Both the position numbers and the translations under genes were made by a program. From Cyathus striatus (taxonomy: Eukaryota > Basidiomycota > Agaricomycetes > Agaricales > Nidulariaceae): 64,000 nucleotides of DNA. A model generated the notes under the pieces. It made no database searches. It was given only the letters and a program-made list of their open reading frames with translations, and had not been told where the DNA came from. Shown piece by piece: positions 33,812-45,678 of the stretch (its first letter is position 1; each line of letters starts with the position of its first letter). The DNA lies in NCBI GenBank assembly GCA_025738555.1, contig JAOVFP010000019.1, forward strand, positions 2,356,001 through 2,420,000, written 5' to 3'.

Positions 33812-34924
33812 TAATCTTGGCTGCATTCACCATTTCATTTGGGCGCTCGATAAACAAGGTAAGTTCCGTTCGATGTAACCTCATCTACTATGTGAAGTTC
33901 AGGTATTACTTACCATTGTAGGAGTTTCAATAAAGTAAGTTCGTTAAATATTTACCCAAGTTACGATACACTGCAATACATCAGAGATGTACCAAGGCTC
34001 CTAAACCCACCCCATCGTTCACAGGTAGAGGGCCCCATCCTATTAGCGTAAGATGTTATGCGTAATGAACCAAATACATACAAATTCAAATCTCATATGT
34101 CGTATTACTTTGTTTATAATTATAAAAATGTCATTACAGCATTTCTCATAACTCTCTAAACCATTTGCAATAATTGCAGTGTCAGTATAGTGATCGAAAA
34201 ATAAACTAACGGCGCTGCAGTAGGTTGGGTAAGTAATAAAAAACTCAAAACAACGATCCGAGATTATCGTAGCTAGACTGGAGCGGGAAGAAGTGAATCG
34301 TTCATGTAGAGTAAAAAACGATATTTGACAGTTCATACCTGGTGCAGGAAAAAATGAATGGATTTCTGTCTTTCCTTGCACCCCTACTAGTTCAAGTCAG
34401 TGAGTCAGTGACTTGAACCATAATTAATCAATTGCACTTAGTAGTGGTACTAGTATCTAGTCAATACACATATGAAATCAATGGTAAATCAATACTATAC
34501 TTAATAAGAGAATGGAATCATGTCCAATTGTATTTTCGACCATAAATTTTCGAAAGCTTTTCCTCTTTGCCTCTCCTTCATCAACACTTTTCAGTATGAA
34601 ATCTCGTGTCAACCCCATGTGGTGTGGAAGGATATGCCCTACTCCTTCTCCACAACTTTCCAATATGGAAACACTTACTGACCCCACTAGCATTACTACT
34701 TTTTCCTTAACACCTTTCTTCCCGACGGGAGCTATTATCAACCCAGTAGCTACTCCTTCCTCAAAAGACGATTCCAGCATGGAAAATTTTACTAATCCCT
34801 TTGCTTCTCCATCATCAACATGTTCCATTAATGAAACCCTTACCGACTCGAGAACCCTCAATACTCCAGGTTTGTCATTCTAAATTTCAGCCATGAAATG
34901 CCCATACTCGTACCTTACACTTGG
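33812..34924. other. Unassigned DNA before the SET gene
   Basis: No recognised gene. A palindrome GTTCAAGTCA..TGACTTGAAC lies at 34391-34418. A Ser/Thr/Pro-rich plus-strand frame at 34512-34883 (NPMWCGRICPTPSPQLSNME) may be an upstream exon of the SET gene, but the join to it would need an intron of about 20 bp, so I do not assign it. Confidence 0.4.
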
Positions 34925-35561
34925 CTGAAACAGTATCCTCACTACTCCCTCCTGACTCAACCACTCAGGAAACTCTCCATGACATTCAATTTATACCCTA
35001 CTGTGAGCTACATAATACATCCGTTGACCACTCTTATTTAAACTCCGTATAAGCACTGAGAAACCCTTCTGGAGAGGTGATGTACACCAAGGCTCTACCA
35101 TCAACTCTTTCGAATCACTCAAAACTCAGCTACACGGTGGTAGACGACAGCATGATATGTACTCGGTTTCCTACCCAGTCGGATGATGATTTCCATGAAA
35201 GAACAGAATGTATACTTTTTGCGCGCACAAAGCGGCATCTTCCAAAATTCTCTAACAATACTGGTTTCTCGCCTCCTCCGCCTAGTCTTCCACCTGCGTA
35301 CAAAATCGAAATGGAATCTGGGGTAATTAGAATGTTTGCGCAACGGGAACTCGATGTTGGAGATTTGATCCTTGCTGGTCGACCATCAATGATTCTTCCA
35401 CTTAATCTTACTGAGGCGATCGAGTCAAAAGAATTCAGGGAAGGTGTACTGCGAGTGGCGTTTAGTGGAATGAATTCAGTCCGTCGGACATCTATTCTGT
35501 CTGTTGCACATGATGATTCGAACCCTTACTATCGCCAATCAGTACTTAGTGTTCATCACAG
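34925..35561 (+). CDS. SET-domain protein, N-terminal part
   Basis: Exons are about 34925-35046 and 35092-35561 (a 45-bp intron between them; the start may instead be ATG 35077). After a polar N-terminus it reads ESGVIRMFAQRELDVGDLIL then AGRPSMILP. This matches the opening of fungal SET proteins, where a GxGxFA-type motif, x-GDLI and RP are typical; here the first glycines are changed (GVIRMFA). The exon ends at donor HH|GTTAGT. The matching C-terminal part starts 1 kb downstream. SET proteins transfer methyl groups to lysines; the target here is unknown. Confidence 0.6.
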
Positions 35562-36566
35562 GTTAGTGTTGTCACAGCTGTGACATTCCCTCATATTCAA
35601 ACTCCGTCGATAGTTTTGATGGCATCAGAAGCTCACCTAATAGTAACGAATGCACGTTGGTCGCACGCAAGAGCAATGACCAACGTAAGTATTGAAGATC
35701 CACCTTGGATACTAGGATGAAACTGAAATTTGAATAGCTATTATACATTGATATGTACCTATAATACAAGTACTAGCAATATGTACATTAAGATTCGAAA
35801 CATTGTACTGCAAAAATATACACTATGATATGGTATGTTACCGAGGCTAAGAAATTATAGAGATCTATGGTAAGTAGATGTGAACTGACTGCTATGTTGC
35901 AAAGTACTCTCATAGTTTCGCCATTGTCATTATATGGCACAGCAAATGTATCAGGGTATCTCTGATGATGGTGATCATAGGAAACTTGGAATTCTGACAT
36001 TGTAGGCACCTGTGAATGACGAGGAACATTAGTATTGGTAAAATATGACGGTGAATAGTATATTGGAACATCCTCTGTGAAGGCTTGTGAAGTACTTGAC
36101 GAAGTTGAAGGGTTATGAGCGATGGGATCAGAATGCAGTTGGGGTTGGGGTGCTTCAATGCGGCGCCATTTGTTAGATAACAGTGCAGAGAAGCGGGGAT
36201 TTAGTTGTAGCTGTGCTGAGTTATCTTCTCATAAACCCTAATATTGCTTGAACGTTCCGCGAGCTTTGTCTTTTTGTCTTCAGCAAGACCTAGAGCACGT
36301 GCTATAGTGATTACGAGATATTTGACGCGATCAAAAAACAATCACGTTATTGAAATTCCGCTCAGCCGTAACACGGCTAGTGTGACGACCTTCCAAAAAC
36401 ACTAACATAAAACATGAGCCCATACTACCGAAAAAAGTGATATTCGTCTTTATTGAAGTAAGCTATAGCAAAATCTGAAATTTTGAGGGAAAAGGAGGTC
36501 GGAAAGGCAGTGATATACGCCCAACACTAACCTGTGATGAACACTAAGTACCGATTAGCGATAGTA
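35527..36566. repeat. 45-bp inverted repeat made of SET exon end plus donor, enclosing about 950 bp
   Basis: 35527-35571 and 36522-36566 are reverse complements at 43 of 45 positions, and the arm spans the last 35 bp of the exon and its splice donor. The enclosed DNA has a minus-strand open frame (about 36235-35880; ALLSNKWRRIEAPQP, then MSEFQVSYDHHHQRYPDTFA) of unknown family. The second arm is an inverted, non-functional copy of the exon end. Confidence 0.85.
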
Positions 36567-36591
36567 CCTGACGGATACGGATTGGAGCAGA

Positions 36592-36882
36592 ATGTCATTT
36601 CTGTATGAACTTCCATACTCAGATCAGGGAAAAAAGGATGTGTACTGGATTGTTTGTGGGGGTCTTTCGACGGTTGATAAAAGGTATTTCGGACGTCCGC
36701 TGTCTCAATTCATCGAACTTACGCATTTCAGCTGCCACCCAAACTGTAGGATTATATTTGATCTTCCGTCGTTCTCTTTCCAACTCTGCGCGAAGAATGC
36801 TATCAAAGAGGGAGAGGTGATCAGTATATCGCCAACAGAGCTACTGGATTGCCCTGCCGAGATATTGAAACGTCTGGGATAA
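36592..36882 (+). CDS. SET-domain protein, C-terminal part
   Basis: Reads LPYSDQGKKDVYWIV then FIELTHFSCHPNCRIIFDLP then FSFQLCAKNAIKEGEVISIS. It corresponds to the SET motif INHSCxPN (here THFSCHPN), the hydrophobic x-F-x-L strand and GEE(I/L)xxxY (here GEVISIS, lacking the Tyr). It ends LKRLG before the post-SET cysteines expected in many relatives. Splicing from 35561 across about 1 kb is possible but would be far longer than other introns here, so the gene is probably broken. Altered SET residues support loss of activity. Confidence 0.55.
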   Translation: MSFLYELPYSDQGKKDVYWIVCGGLSTVDKRYFGRPLSQFIELTHFSCHPNCRIIFDLPSFSFQLCAKNAIKEGEVISISPTELLDCPAEILKRLG

Positions 36883-39800
36883 TTTTCTCAACAGCTAGTT
36901 ACTGCAGTCAAGCTTCGCAAGCTAAAGAAGAACACGATGCTGAAATCGGAAATCAAACGTCCCAAGTTAAAGAAGAACAATGAATGTGCGACCTATACTT
37001 TTAAGTCGCATGTTGTTGATAAGTTCAGGTAATTGAAGACGGGACCTGAGGGGTGCACGCGCACGTACGTCGATATATTGATATGCTAGATATTAAACTA
37101 TTTCTATTTCGGCCTGAGACACTGTTTGTTATTCCGTAGTTACTATAGCCGCATATGGCACTGAATACGAAGGATGTCGTGACGAGCCTATCACTAGTAG
37201 CAGAATCAGTTCTAATGCCAGAGTGGTAATCACGTATCCTCACGAAGCATCGACCTATTCCGTTCGTCGACCAACGAGAGGTCCCATCGACGTTCAGGTG
37301 CAAATGTATTGAAGCATGTAGTGAGCCTTATTGCACATGAGCTTCAGCTGGTAAGAGTCCGGGGGACTTATTATCTGTTGACCCTCCACTGAAGTGTGTT
37401 TCATTCTTTCTGTCGAGCGTAGTTTGAATGGAGTCGAAATCCTTCGTAAGGTATAGACAGTAGAGGCTAGATATGGCTGGTGGATTCTGTAAGATCAAAG
37501 GCCTACGAGCAGCAATGGTCCTTGCTCGGCTGCCTGCAGTGTATGCCAACGTAGACCCTGAGAGAGTTTCCCTTAGAAGAGTAACAATGTAACGTGAAGC
37601 TGTATTTGCGAAAGACTCTGAAATAGAAGAAAATGCGCTGGATTAGGTCCCTGGGGTTGAGGGACTGGGAATGTTCTCCATGAACGACCGTGATGAGAGC
37701 ACAGGTGGAAACGTTGTCGGAGACGTCGATTTTGCATGGGGTTAAAAGGAATGGATGTCTGCGGTTTCAGTCGACACGGTGGACGAGACGAAAACGAGCG
37801 TTCAGCTGAACCACGTCATTTCGATTGCTGCCGACGGACCATGCAATAGCATGTGCACGCAGCCTACTTAGCTGCGTCGCTGTAGGTACTCAGCACGTAC
37901 CTTGCGCAATCTCGAAACATCAAAGTCTGGTTATAGTAATGAACCCGTTCTTACAGGTGGATGTCGTTCTACAAACGTAAAGGCTCTGGATCAACGATAT
38001 ATGATTGTTCATCCAAACATAAAGAGAGGTATGAGAACGTCAACGCACATTGGGCAATCTTAATCAACCCCGTCAGAACGCATCACACTCCTCCTTCCCT
38101 TCTTCTCTACAGATCGCATTCTCCCTATCATACCCACCAGCACTGATAATCACGATTGGGACGGTGAGCCATCTCTCTGTCCACGTCTGGCTCTACTATG
38201 ATTCGATGCTCCCATATTAGACTACTTATTATGTATGTTAGTAGGGAGGGAGAGGAGGAGAAGGAGGGGAAAGAAACGAACCATTAAGAACCCCTCAACC
38301 ACACTCTATCCTCCCAAAAACCATTACAACAGCACTAACGACCTCCGGTGACGTGAGACGTGTATTTTTTTTGGCGTTGCGCGTTGTCTATTGAGCCATA
38401 CCGTCGCCTGGGTGATGTGACTCCGTTGAGGCAGTGGGGCTTGATGAGATGTGCGGCATGACGGTGATGTCTAGATCTAACTATCCTTATAGTCACATGT
38501 AAGGTCCATGTACGATGTGTGGGCAGGGATAAGAATGTAGTCACTGCATAAAGCACGGGGAAGGTGAAGTTCGGGCAAAGTTCGGGACTTGGGTGAGAAT
38601 GGAACATGACGTACTTAGTTGTTGAGCCTCGACCTTCTCGGCGTGGGAAGATATCGTGTCGGATATTGAACAGTACATAAGCGCAATGCGCATCGCCCAG
38701 GGTTTAGCACAATCTCCCAGAAGTCCAAACAGGTGCGAATGGAAACAACGACAACAAAGGTACGCGATCTGTTTTATTAACTCCTCCTCAGAGTTTGCGA
38801 ATGGCTGAGACGCCTGACGGGTGTACACTACCTATAGTCGTGGATTTTAGCTTTTCTATACATGTAATTAGTACTCACCAAACGGTAACAAACATGGGTT
38901 AGTTACAGAATTGGAGTGAGACCCGAGCTGCCAGTTAAAAGTACTGAGAAGTACACTTACCAAGGGTATGAATATGACAAAGCCTAAGGTAGTACTATGC
39001 ACAGAAGGGACAGTAAAGCAGTGGTGCCAAACTCAGCGACTAAATGGATAACAGCCAGAACGTGTCTAGCGACGCGCGAAGGTCACGTGATCAAACGCGA
39101 TCACTGCCCAAGAGAAGCAAGCGATGATGAAGCGCCTCACTAGACGCCTCGGCAAACCCCGGAACCCCAAGCCAACCGATTGACTTCTCTCGGAGTAATT
39201 GGCGAAGCGATGCGTGTTTAATTAAAGTAATAAGCCCTGAGCCCTGATAGATCTTTGCGCTATTCTTAGCACATCCGCATATAGCCAATCCCGTCCTGAC
39301 TGAAGGAACGCACGTGGCGCCATATCCCCTGTCACGCAACCTCCTATGACAGACACGCAACCCCCTGTCCAGCACGCTCCGTGAGCGAACGGCTTCCCCC
39401 TGTCAGTGATGTAGTTTACCCTCCCTAGTACCCCAAATGTACCTATCTAGCAGCTATGTAGTACCATCAGCCACCATATTTCCAGCAGTATATAAAGTAG
39501 ACGAGTTTTGTCCTGTAGAACCAAGCTATCCCCCACGCAGCTTCTGTTATAAAGTACTTTGACATAGTGTAGTGAAATAAAGCGTATTTTCCAAGATCAT
39601 TGATTAGTAATTTGATTTGAGTCTAGTAAGAAGAAACCGCAAACTCATAGAGAATCGCGCGTTTGCCTCGTACATAGCCAGAGACATTATCTAGCCACTA
39701 CTTAGTTATTTTTTAACCTTCCTATACATCCCCCTTCCACCCCCTTTTGCCCGGAAGCATCCTTAATACCAATCTTCTGTGAAATTCCCTCCAAACTCGC

Positions 39801-39895
39801 CACCCTGTTACGTTGTTTTAGGAGTAAGTAGTTATTATTACATAATCTAGCTACTATCACCCCATTGTAAACATCTCTAACCTCTTATGGCTCAT
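36883..39895. other. Mostly unassigned DNA with a few coding-like fragments
   Basis: Tandem CAAGCTAAAGAAGAACA-type repeats follow the SET part (36910-36985). A plus-strand frame at about 37140-37310 (YEGCRDEPITSSRISSNA), a minus-strand frame from 37617 to 37330 (ASRYIVTLLRETLSGSTLAY, then SRARTIAARRPLI) and another at 38541-38828 (SEEELIKQIAYLCCRCFHSH) look protein-like but belong to no family I recognise. At about 39400-39670 a TGT start, a TATATAAAGTAG box and an AATAAAG signal resemble a solo long terminal repeat, without a confirmed partner or target duplication. Confidence 0.35.
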
Positions 39896-39899
39896 GGTT
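39896..39899. repeat. Possible 4-bp target duplication GGTT (left)
   Basis: GGTT precedes the foldback element and recurs at 40862-40865. Four bases could match by chance. Confidence 0.45.
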
Positions 39900-40861
39900 C
39901 ACTGCGGGCATTGGCTTATATAATGTCAGAATAAAGAGTGAATATATGTAGATAAAATGTTAAATGTATTCAGTCTGTAATTTAAGAATTCATGAAGAAT
40001 TTATTTGTAAAAATTTCCTCGATGTTTTCAACATTTAGTCTAAGATAAAACAAAGAGAATATTTAGAATATATTAAATTTGTTTTCTTAGAATAAACGAA
40101 TAACATATTGAGATTTTATTAGAAATATATCCTTGTCTTAGAGTGAGAAATAATTGCGAACATAAAAGAGATAAGATCTCAGATCAAATTCTGGATAAGG
40201 ACAACATGTCATCAATGAATACATATGGTGCACATATGTCATATGATCACAATATACACCAGGATAATATTGTGATCGTCGGTAGGGGTGTATCAAGGGG
40301 TGTAGGCATATATAGATCTATGCTATTACTACATATAGGAAATTTAAAATGCACCATAAGTCAAAAGTAACTTCAAGAAACAGGTATATAATGCAATTGT
40401 AATGTACATGTCAAAAGTGACATATCTTTCTTTAATAGTATATATGTATATGCGCCTGCACCCCTTGATGCGCCCCTACTGATGATCACAATATTATCCT
40501 GGTGTATATTGTGATCATATGACATATGTGCACCATATGTATTCGTTGATGACATGTTGTCCTTATCCAGAATTTGATCCGAGATCTTATCTCTTTTATG
40601 TTCGCAATTATTTCTCACTCTAAGACAAGGATATATTTCTAATAAAATCTCAATATGTTATTCATTTATTCTAAGAAAACAGATTTAATATATTCTAGAT
40701 ATTCTCTTTGTTTTATCTTAGAATAAATGTTGAAAACATCAAGGAAAACTTTACAAATAAATTCCTTATAAATTCTTAAATTACAGACTGAACACATTTG
40801 ACATTTTATCTACATATATTCACTCTTTATTCTGACATAATATAAGCCAATGCCCGCAGTG
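39900..40861. mobile_element. Foldback element, 962 bp, arms of about 415 bp
   Basis: CACTGCGGGCATTGGCTTAT at 39900 is mirrored by its complement ending at 40861. Inverted similarity, with only scattered mismatches, continues to about 40315 and 40450, leaving a spacer of about 135 bp. Each arm contains the same short frame in opposite directions (40143-40370 plus; 40373-40618 minus) starting MRNNCEHKRDKISDQILDKD; it may be fortuitous. Transcription across the element would give a very long hairpin RNA. Class unknown. Confidence 0.9.
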
Positions 40862-41066
40862 GGTTGGACGTGGATTAGCTTCTGAATCATACATACCGGA
40901 ACTATCAAAGCGCAGTCCTAGACACTGCATCTATGAATGATCTTCTGTGTCAGCCAGCGTAAGAATCGATTTGAGGCGTTACAAGTCCGTTATATCTTCT
41001 AGAATGATGCCTAGATCGATAAATGAAGCGATGCTTCGAACATCTATACAAGCACTTCTAGCTTAA
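40862..41066 (-). other. 3' flank of the carboxylesterase gene
   Basis: About 200 bp between the foldback element and the stop codon, presumably holding the 3' untranslated region. No clear polyadenylation signal was identified. Confidence 0.45.
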
Positions 41067-43629
41067 CTACATGGGGTGCAGCTCTATAGATATGTTTGTA
41101 AGTATCTGCATCGACGACGCACGGAAGTCATCAGTTGTAATCTCTAATGATGGAGCCGAACCGACGAATGTGAACAGTTGCGGCGCCTTTGATGATACGT
41201 TGTATAGAGGCCAGTGGATGGATGAGAGAGCGCTGTTACTACGTTTAGGCACATTTGGGTCCAAATTATTGACAAAGTTAACTGGACGGAGAACGCAGAA
41301 GATCAGAAATATAGATATGTTAAAAATGATTGGATAAAACTCACTCAGAGCATCGACTCCAACGAAGCCTGGCACTAAACCGTAGAAGTCCGGAAGATCA
41401 TCTCCATGACGAGAACCAAGGAGCGGGACATCTTTATCTCGCTTATACACTGTTGCGAGAAAAAAATTCCATCGATATAAGCAGGTTGTTCTCAGATTCC
41501 AAAAAATGAAACACACGGAAACCGTAGGTTGGTTGAGTTTTAGCGGTGGCTTCCATCAGAAATCGTCTAGGGCCTTGAAATACCAGATCACCTTCAAAAG
41601 CCGCTATTCGCTTATATTGAGGGCTGGCGAAGGTAAAATATCAGATCATGTATGCAACCTAGGAGTGAAACATATCATACGTGATAGCGTTAGCTGTGCC
41701 AGTGTTGAATGGCGAGCCCTTAATATTAATTAGGGGTGGATTTAAATGAGCTGTGAGTAGATGACCAACCTCTGTAACATCAGAAGGATACGCATTTGAT
41801 ATTGCATCCAGTTGATCTTCCGTGATCCCTGGAAAAAATCTAGAATAAGGCGTTACTCAGCAAATAACGCTGGAATTAAGATGAACTTATATTTACATAG
41901 TGGATACATACTCGCGAAAATCGGTTTCGGTCCTATATATATGTCAGTAAACATGCATTGTGAGTGGCCTTTACGGAGAGTAACGTACGTAATATTCAGA
42001 CTTGAAAGAGCGAATAGACTAGTATCGCAGTATTGTTAGTTTCATATTATTGTCTGCATTTTAAAGGAAGAACATACGTTCCCTCGTCATCCACATCCCC
42101 GCTAATGATTGGAATCTATGTGTCCTTTAGATGAGCAAAATATTGACAATATTTCAGAACCGTATACCTTTGCGTATAGTCCATTACTGATAGACGTCGT
42201 TGGACTACGGGAAATGAAACCACCATCAATGGTTGGTTCATACGCAATTTGCAGACTGCTGTAAGTGGTAATGCTCGGCGTTTTGTTCACAGCCGCCATG
42301 AGGGTATCGATGGGAGAGTCACGGAGGCACGCAAAGGTGTCCTGCGACCCACCACACCCTGTATCAGACACTAGTTGATCGTAGACAGATTGTTTTTCTG
42401 TGATATCGTATAATGGTGCCAGCGTCCCAGATTGCTGGAATGATAAATAAGTGAGGTCGCTGAAAGCTATATGCCAATAGTCGTACCATGACAGCCGCAC
42501 GAAACAGCCCTTCTGTGTTTCCGTTGTTATTAACAAGATGCATAGCAATGGAGATTGATCCGGCACTTGCTCCCCAGCTGTAAGAGCACAATATCAGTAC
42601 AGAAAGGATCGTTCGTTATGGTTAAACTCACATCGTAACTTTTTCGGGATCTCCTCCAAATAAACCAATATATTTCTGAATCCACTGCATGGCAAACCGC
42701 TCTAAACGTTAATGAGTATGATGATGGACAAAGAGAATAAGTGGCAAATGTCTTACGATCTTTCAGGCCAAGATTTCCGGCACCAGCCGCTTGAGCTTCT
42801 TTGCCTCCCAAAAATCCAAGCGCTAAAATCATTAGAGCTACACATTAATGAAAGGTTCAATGTCTTACCATTCAGGCGATAGTTAGCAGAAACATATATG
42901 ACTGGCTCACCGAGAGCTATAGAGCGATTGACTACGGAACCTCCATCATTGGATGAAGTGTCTCCTACTTCGAATCCACCTACACAGAATGAGAACCCAG
43001 ATTTTTGTTTTAGCGATTTTACTAGCCCCCAAATATCCACTGTGAGGTAGCAAGATGGCGTTGGACGCATTCATTAAAATTAATGAAAAAGAAACTCACG
43101 AAAACAACCGGAAGCTTCGTCTTATCCTTAATCGACACAGGCGTTACAATATTGATGAAAAGACCTGGTGTAGTCGTCAGGTTCATAGCGTGATTTTGAG
43201 AAGATGAAACGGTCTCACAGTCTTCAGATGTAAGTATGTTTGGAAAACTCAAGAGGGCCGTAACATTTGATGGTACACCAAACGCTGGCAGTATAGAGAT
43301 GTTAGCAGCTTGTTGTGGACATGCCGGTCCGAAATTGGTTGCTTGGTGAATTCCACTAAATGGGAGTGGAAGTTGAGGTGGGGCAAACCGCAGTTCTTCA
43401 ACGCTAAGAGCACAGTTAGGAAGGCTTTTTGATGTAGAAAATCAGCGTACGGAGGAGCTGCAAATGGAACGCCTAGGAATTTGGTTAAATTTCCATCTAC
43501 TATGCCTTGGAAGGAACCATAGTCCAAAGTTACGACCTGTCCTTGAGATGCAGGAGCTGCATTTACTTGTAAAGGGGACGAAGGTAGAAGAAGTGACACC
43601 AGACAAAAGCACAATATTGAAGCTTTCAT
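41067..43629 (-). CDS. Secreted type-B carboxylesterase (cholinesterase/lipase family), 17 exons, 556 aa
   Basis: Exons (minus): 43451-43629, 43219-43403, 43100-43164, 43027-43039, 42869-42979, 42757-42822, 42632-42701, 42487-42577, 42168-42434, 42078-42115, 41989-42018, 41912-41932, 41770-41839, 41681-41718, 41517-41623, 41345-41449 and 41067-41281. They total 1671 nt (557 codons with stop), with every phase consistent. A signal peptide (MKASILCFCLVSLLLPSSPL) is followed by LGVPFAAPP, RFAPPQ, SEDCLFINIVTP, VVFWIFGGGF, YRLNALGFLGG, the nucleophile Ser in WGASAG (usually GESAG), the acidic residue in GDVDDEGTLF, PQYKRIAAFEGD and the His loop GSRHGDDLPDFYG. It hydrolyses ester bonds outside the cell; the substrate is unknown. 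Exon 4 has 13 nt, and the intron after it (42980-43026) starts with GC. A decayed paralogue lies at 24706-26150. Confidence 0.92.
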
Positions 43630-44788
43630 TCTGGATTTAAGTACTAGTACGATGGTAGTATTGTGTTAATGAAAAATGACCTTTGCCTGCCTTTATACCG
43701 CTCGCTGTGATAATAATTTTGACGATGTTGATTCCCTACTGAACGGAGATGACAAAATAGTAGGTTGACGTATTCCTTCGGCTGAAAAACGGAGGTCGTT
43801 TACTTCGTAATTTTGATATACATCACACAGGATGCAGATGCATATATCCGTGTGATCGTTTACATCTGATGAGAGAAGAGAGATAGGTAACAGACAGTTT
43901 GTTAAGATTACGGCAGTACTAGCGATATTTTGGTGGTACGTACTCCAGTTGCAGCGGCTAGGCATTCCCCCGCTCAGCGATCGTCGCCTGAAAGGCTCCA
44001 TTTGGACGATCAGAGACGCCTGCACTGGGAATTTTCTATTTTTGAGCGGTTGGCTAGTTTCGGCAACCTATCCGTTGAAGCTTGTCAAGATCGAGCGTCA
44101 ACGGATGGGTAGCCGAGGACCGAGACCAGCGGTTGGCCGTCGAACGTGTTTTTCAGTCGAATCGAAGATTTGAATACACTACTGTATCAAGGTATCATAT
44201 ATTAGGTACTTCGCAAGTACCTTTTGGGACTGGTAACCTATCCGGTCTACTATCAGGCTCGGAAATGGTCGTAAAACGCTTTAAAATGTCTAGATGGCTG
44301 TATCTAGGGAGAAATATAAGTCGAGCTCACGAAGAGAGGAACAATTAGCGGATTACCTATGGAAAAATGCGTATCGATACATCAACCGTCTGGTTGTCGT
44401 ACATAGATTCGTCCTTCTGAGTAGTTGTCTTTCCGCAAAGGTAGGATTACAGATAAACGATATAGCCTATCACTTCAGCATGTAGAAATCGTTCCAAGAC
44501 GGGCTTTAAGTCTCGCCAGGCTGAGTTGCTCGCCTTCGCTGAGGCATTTTGTGACTCTATAAGCCTGAGCGTCGTCGAACATTGTGATTGAGGCTCAGTT
44601 AACAATGAGAATCTGAAGCGATTCAATTGTGTAACTGAGGAACTCGAAGTCACCGATGGAAGACTTGGTGAGACTGAAAATCGAACAGATCGGGAACAAG
44701 TGAATTTGAGACGACACGTGGCAAAGTTGCAATTTGCCGAATGTTCCGAGAAGGCCTTGCTAAATACACGCAAATAAGGAACATTCTA
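43630..44788. other. Upstream region of the carboxylesterase, including shared block P (copy 2)
   Basis: No gene. Positions 43715-43920 are homologous to 54480-54690, and 44640-44788 is shared block P (also at about 26500-26640, 50120-50250 and 55080-55205). The conserved parts read TGGCAAAGTTGC, TTTGCCGAA, CCGAGAAGGCCTTGCTAAAT and ACGCAAATAA. The esterase promoter should lie in its proximal part. ORFs on both strands here look incidental. Confidence 0.55.
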
Positions 44789-45678
44789 TGGAGCGGTTCA
44801 CCTAAACACCGCTACTTTTGTACAAGATAAATTACTCACTCATATTTTAACCTACTCTTTATTTGTCTTACAGAAATGTTTGTATTGAGGATATGAATAA
44901 AACTGTAAGACAGATTTTTCTGAAAGTCAAAACTACGCGAGATATTTTTCTTTGTTTGAAAGATTTTGGCCACCTTATGTAATAAATACCTAATTAGGGA
45001 ATTATATTATGTAATATATCAAATGCACGGGCCATTCTTGGGCCATTCCAATGCCAATCTCCAAGCTTGTCACCAATTCCTCCCCTTCAAGCTCACTGAA
45101 CTCATCATCACAATTTGTTTCAGAACTTGAAATTCCTGCGCTATCCTTCCTTTAAATTGATTTTTATTTACTTGTAGGACTCAAAAATACCAAGCTCAAC
45201 CCAACTTGGTTTTTCAAAGTGATTACCTTCGCTATTTACAGAGAGAAGTTGGAACAAATTGAATAAAGTAGTGATGGTCTTCTTTCTGGTTCTCAGGACA
45301 ATTTATATTTATTTGAATTTGTGAACTCTTTACTATGCTGAGTGTTCCGCTTGGTATGCTAATGGAATTGATTCTGGTTGCTGGTTGCTTCCAGTGTTGG
45401 AAGCTTATGCCATCGCGCGGTAGCTTTATCAGCCATCACTGACTGTGTGCCTATGATAGTTTCTCAAGCTGTTCTTCTTATATCGACCCATGGTATGTGT
45501 ACATATATAGGAATTAGGAGTAACAGCAAAAACCTCTTTGCCTGTACTATGTATGTAGTAATATTTGCATGTTACAAGCATAGCGTCAGTGCGCCTTGCG
45601 GGCGCTTAAATTAATGTCGCTCAGACAGTAAATTGGCCGCTATACAAAAGTAGCGGTGTTTAGGTGAACCGCTCCATA
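44787..45678. mobile_element. TA-flanked MITE, 888 bp (Tc1/mariner-like, non-autonomous)
   Basis: The element is 44789-45676, with TA at 44787-44788 and 45677-45678. Terminal inverted repeats of about 34 bp are identical and begin TGGAGCGGTTCACCTAAACA. No transposase. Paralogous block P copies elsewhere lack the insert, giving a natural empty site. Open frames inside (such as 45378-45614) are not recognised. Confidence 0.92.

Noticed and set aside
39400..39670. Solo LTR
   Set aside because: TGT start, TATATAAAG and AATAAAG are suggestive, but no matching CA end, flanking duplication or second copy was found; kept only as a remark.
40143..40618. MRNNCEHKRDKISDQ frame as a real gene
   Set aside because: It appears in both foldback arms, is short, and has no family; it is probably fortuitous coding in the element.
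44640..44788. Block P as the esterase core promoter
   Set aside because: It is about 1.1 kb from the start codon, two of four copies have no esterase nearby, and its TATA-like part is not oriented toward the gene; the relation is unproven.
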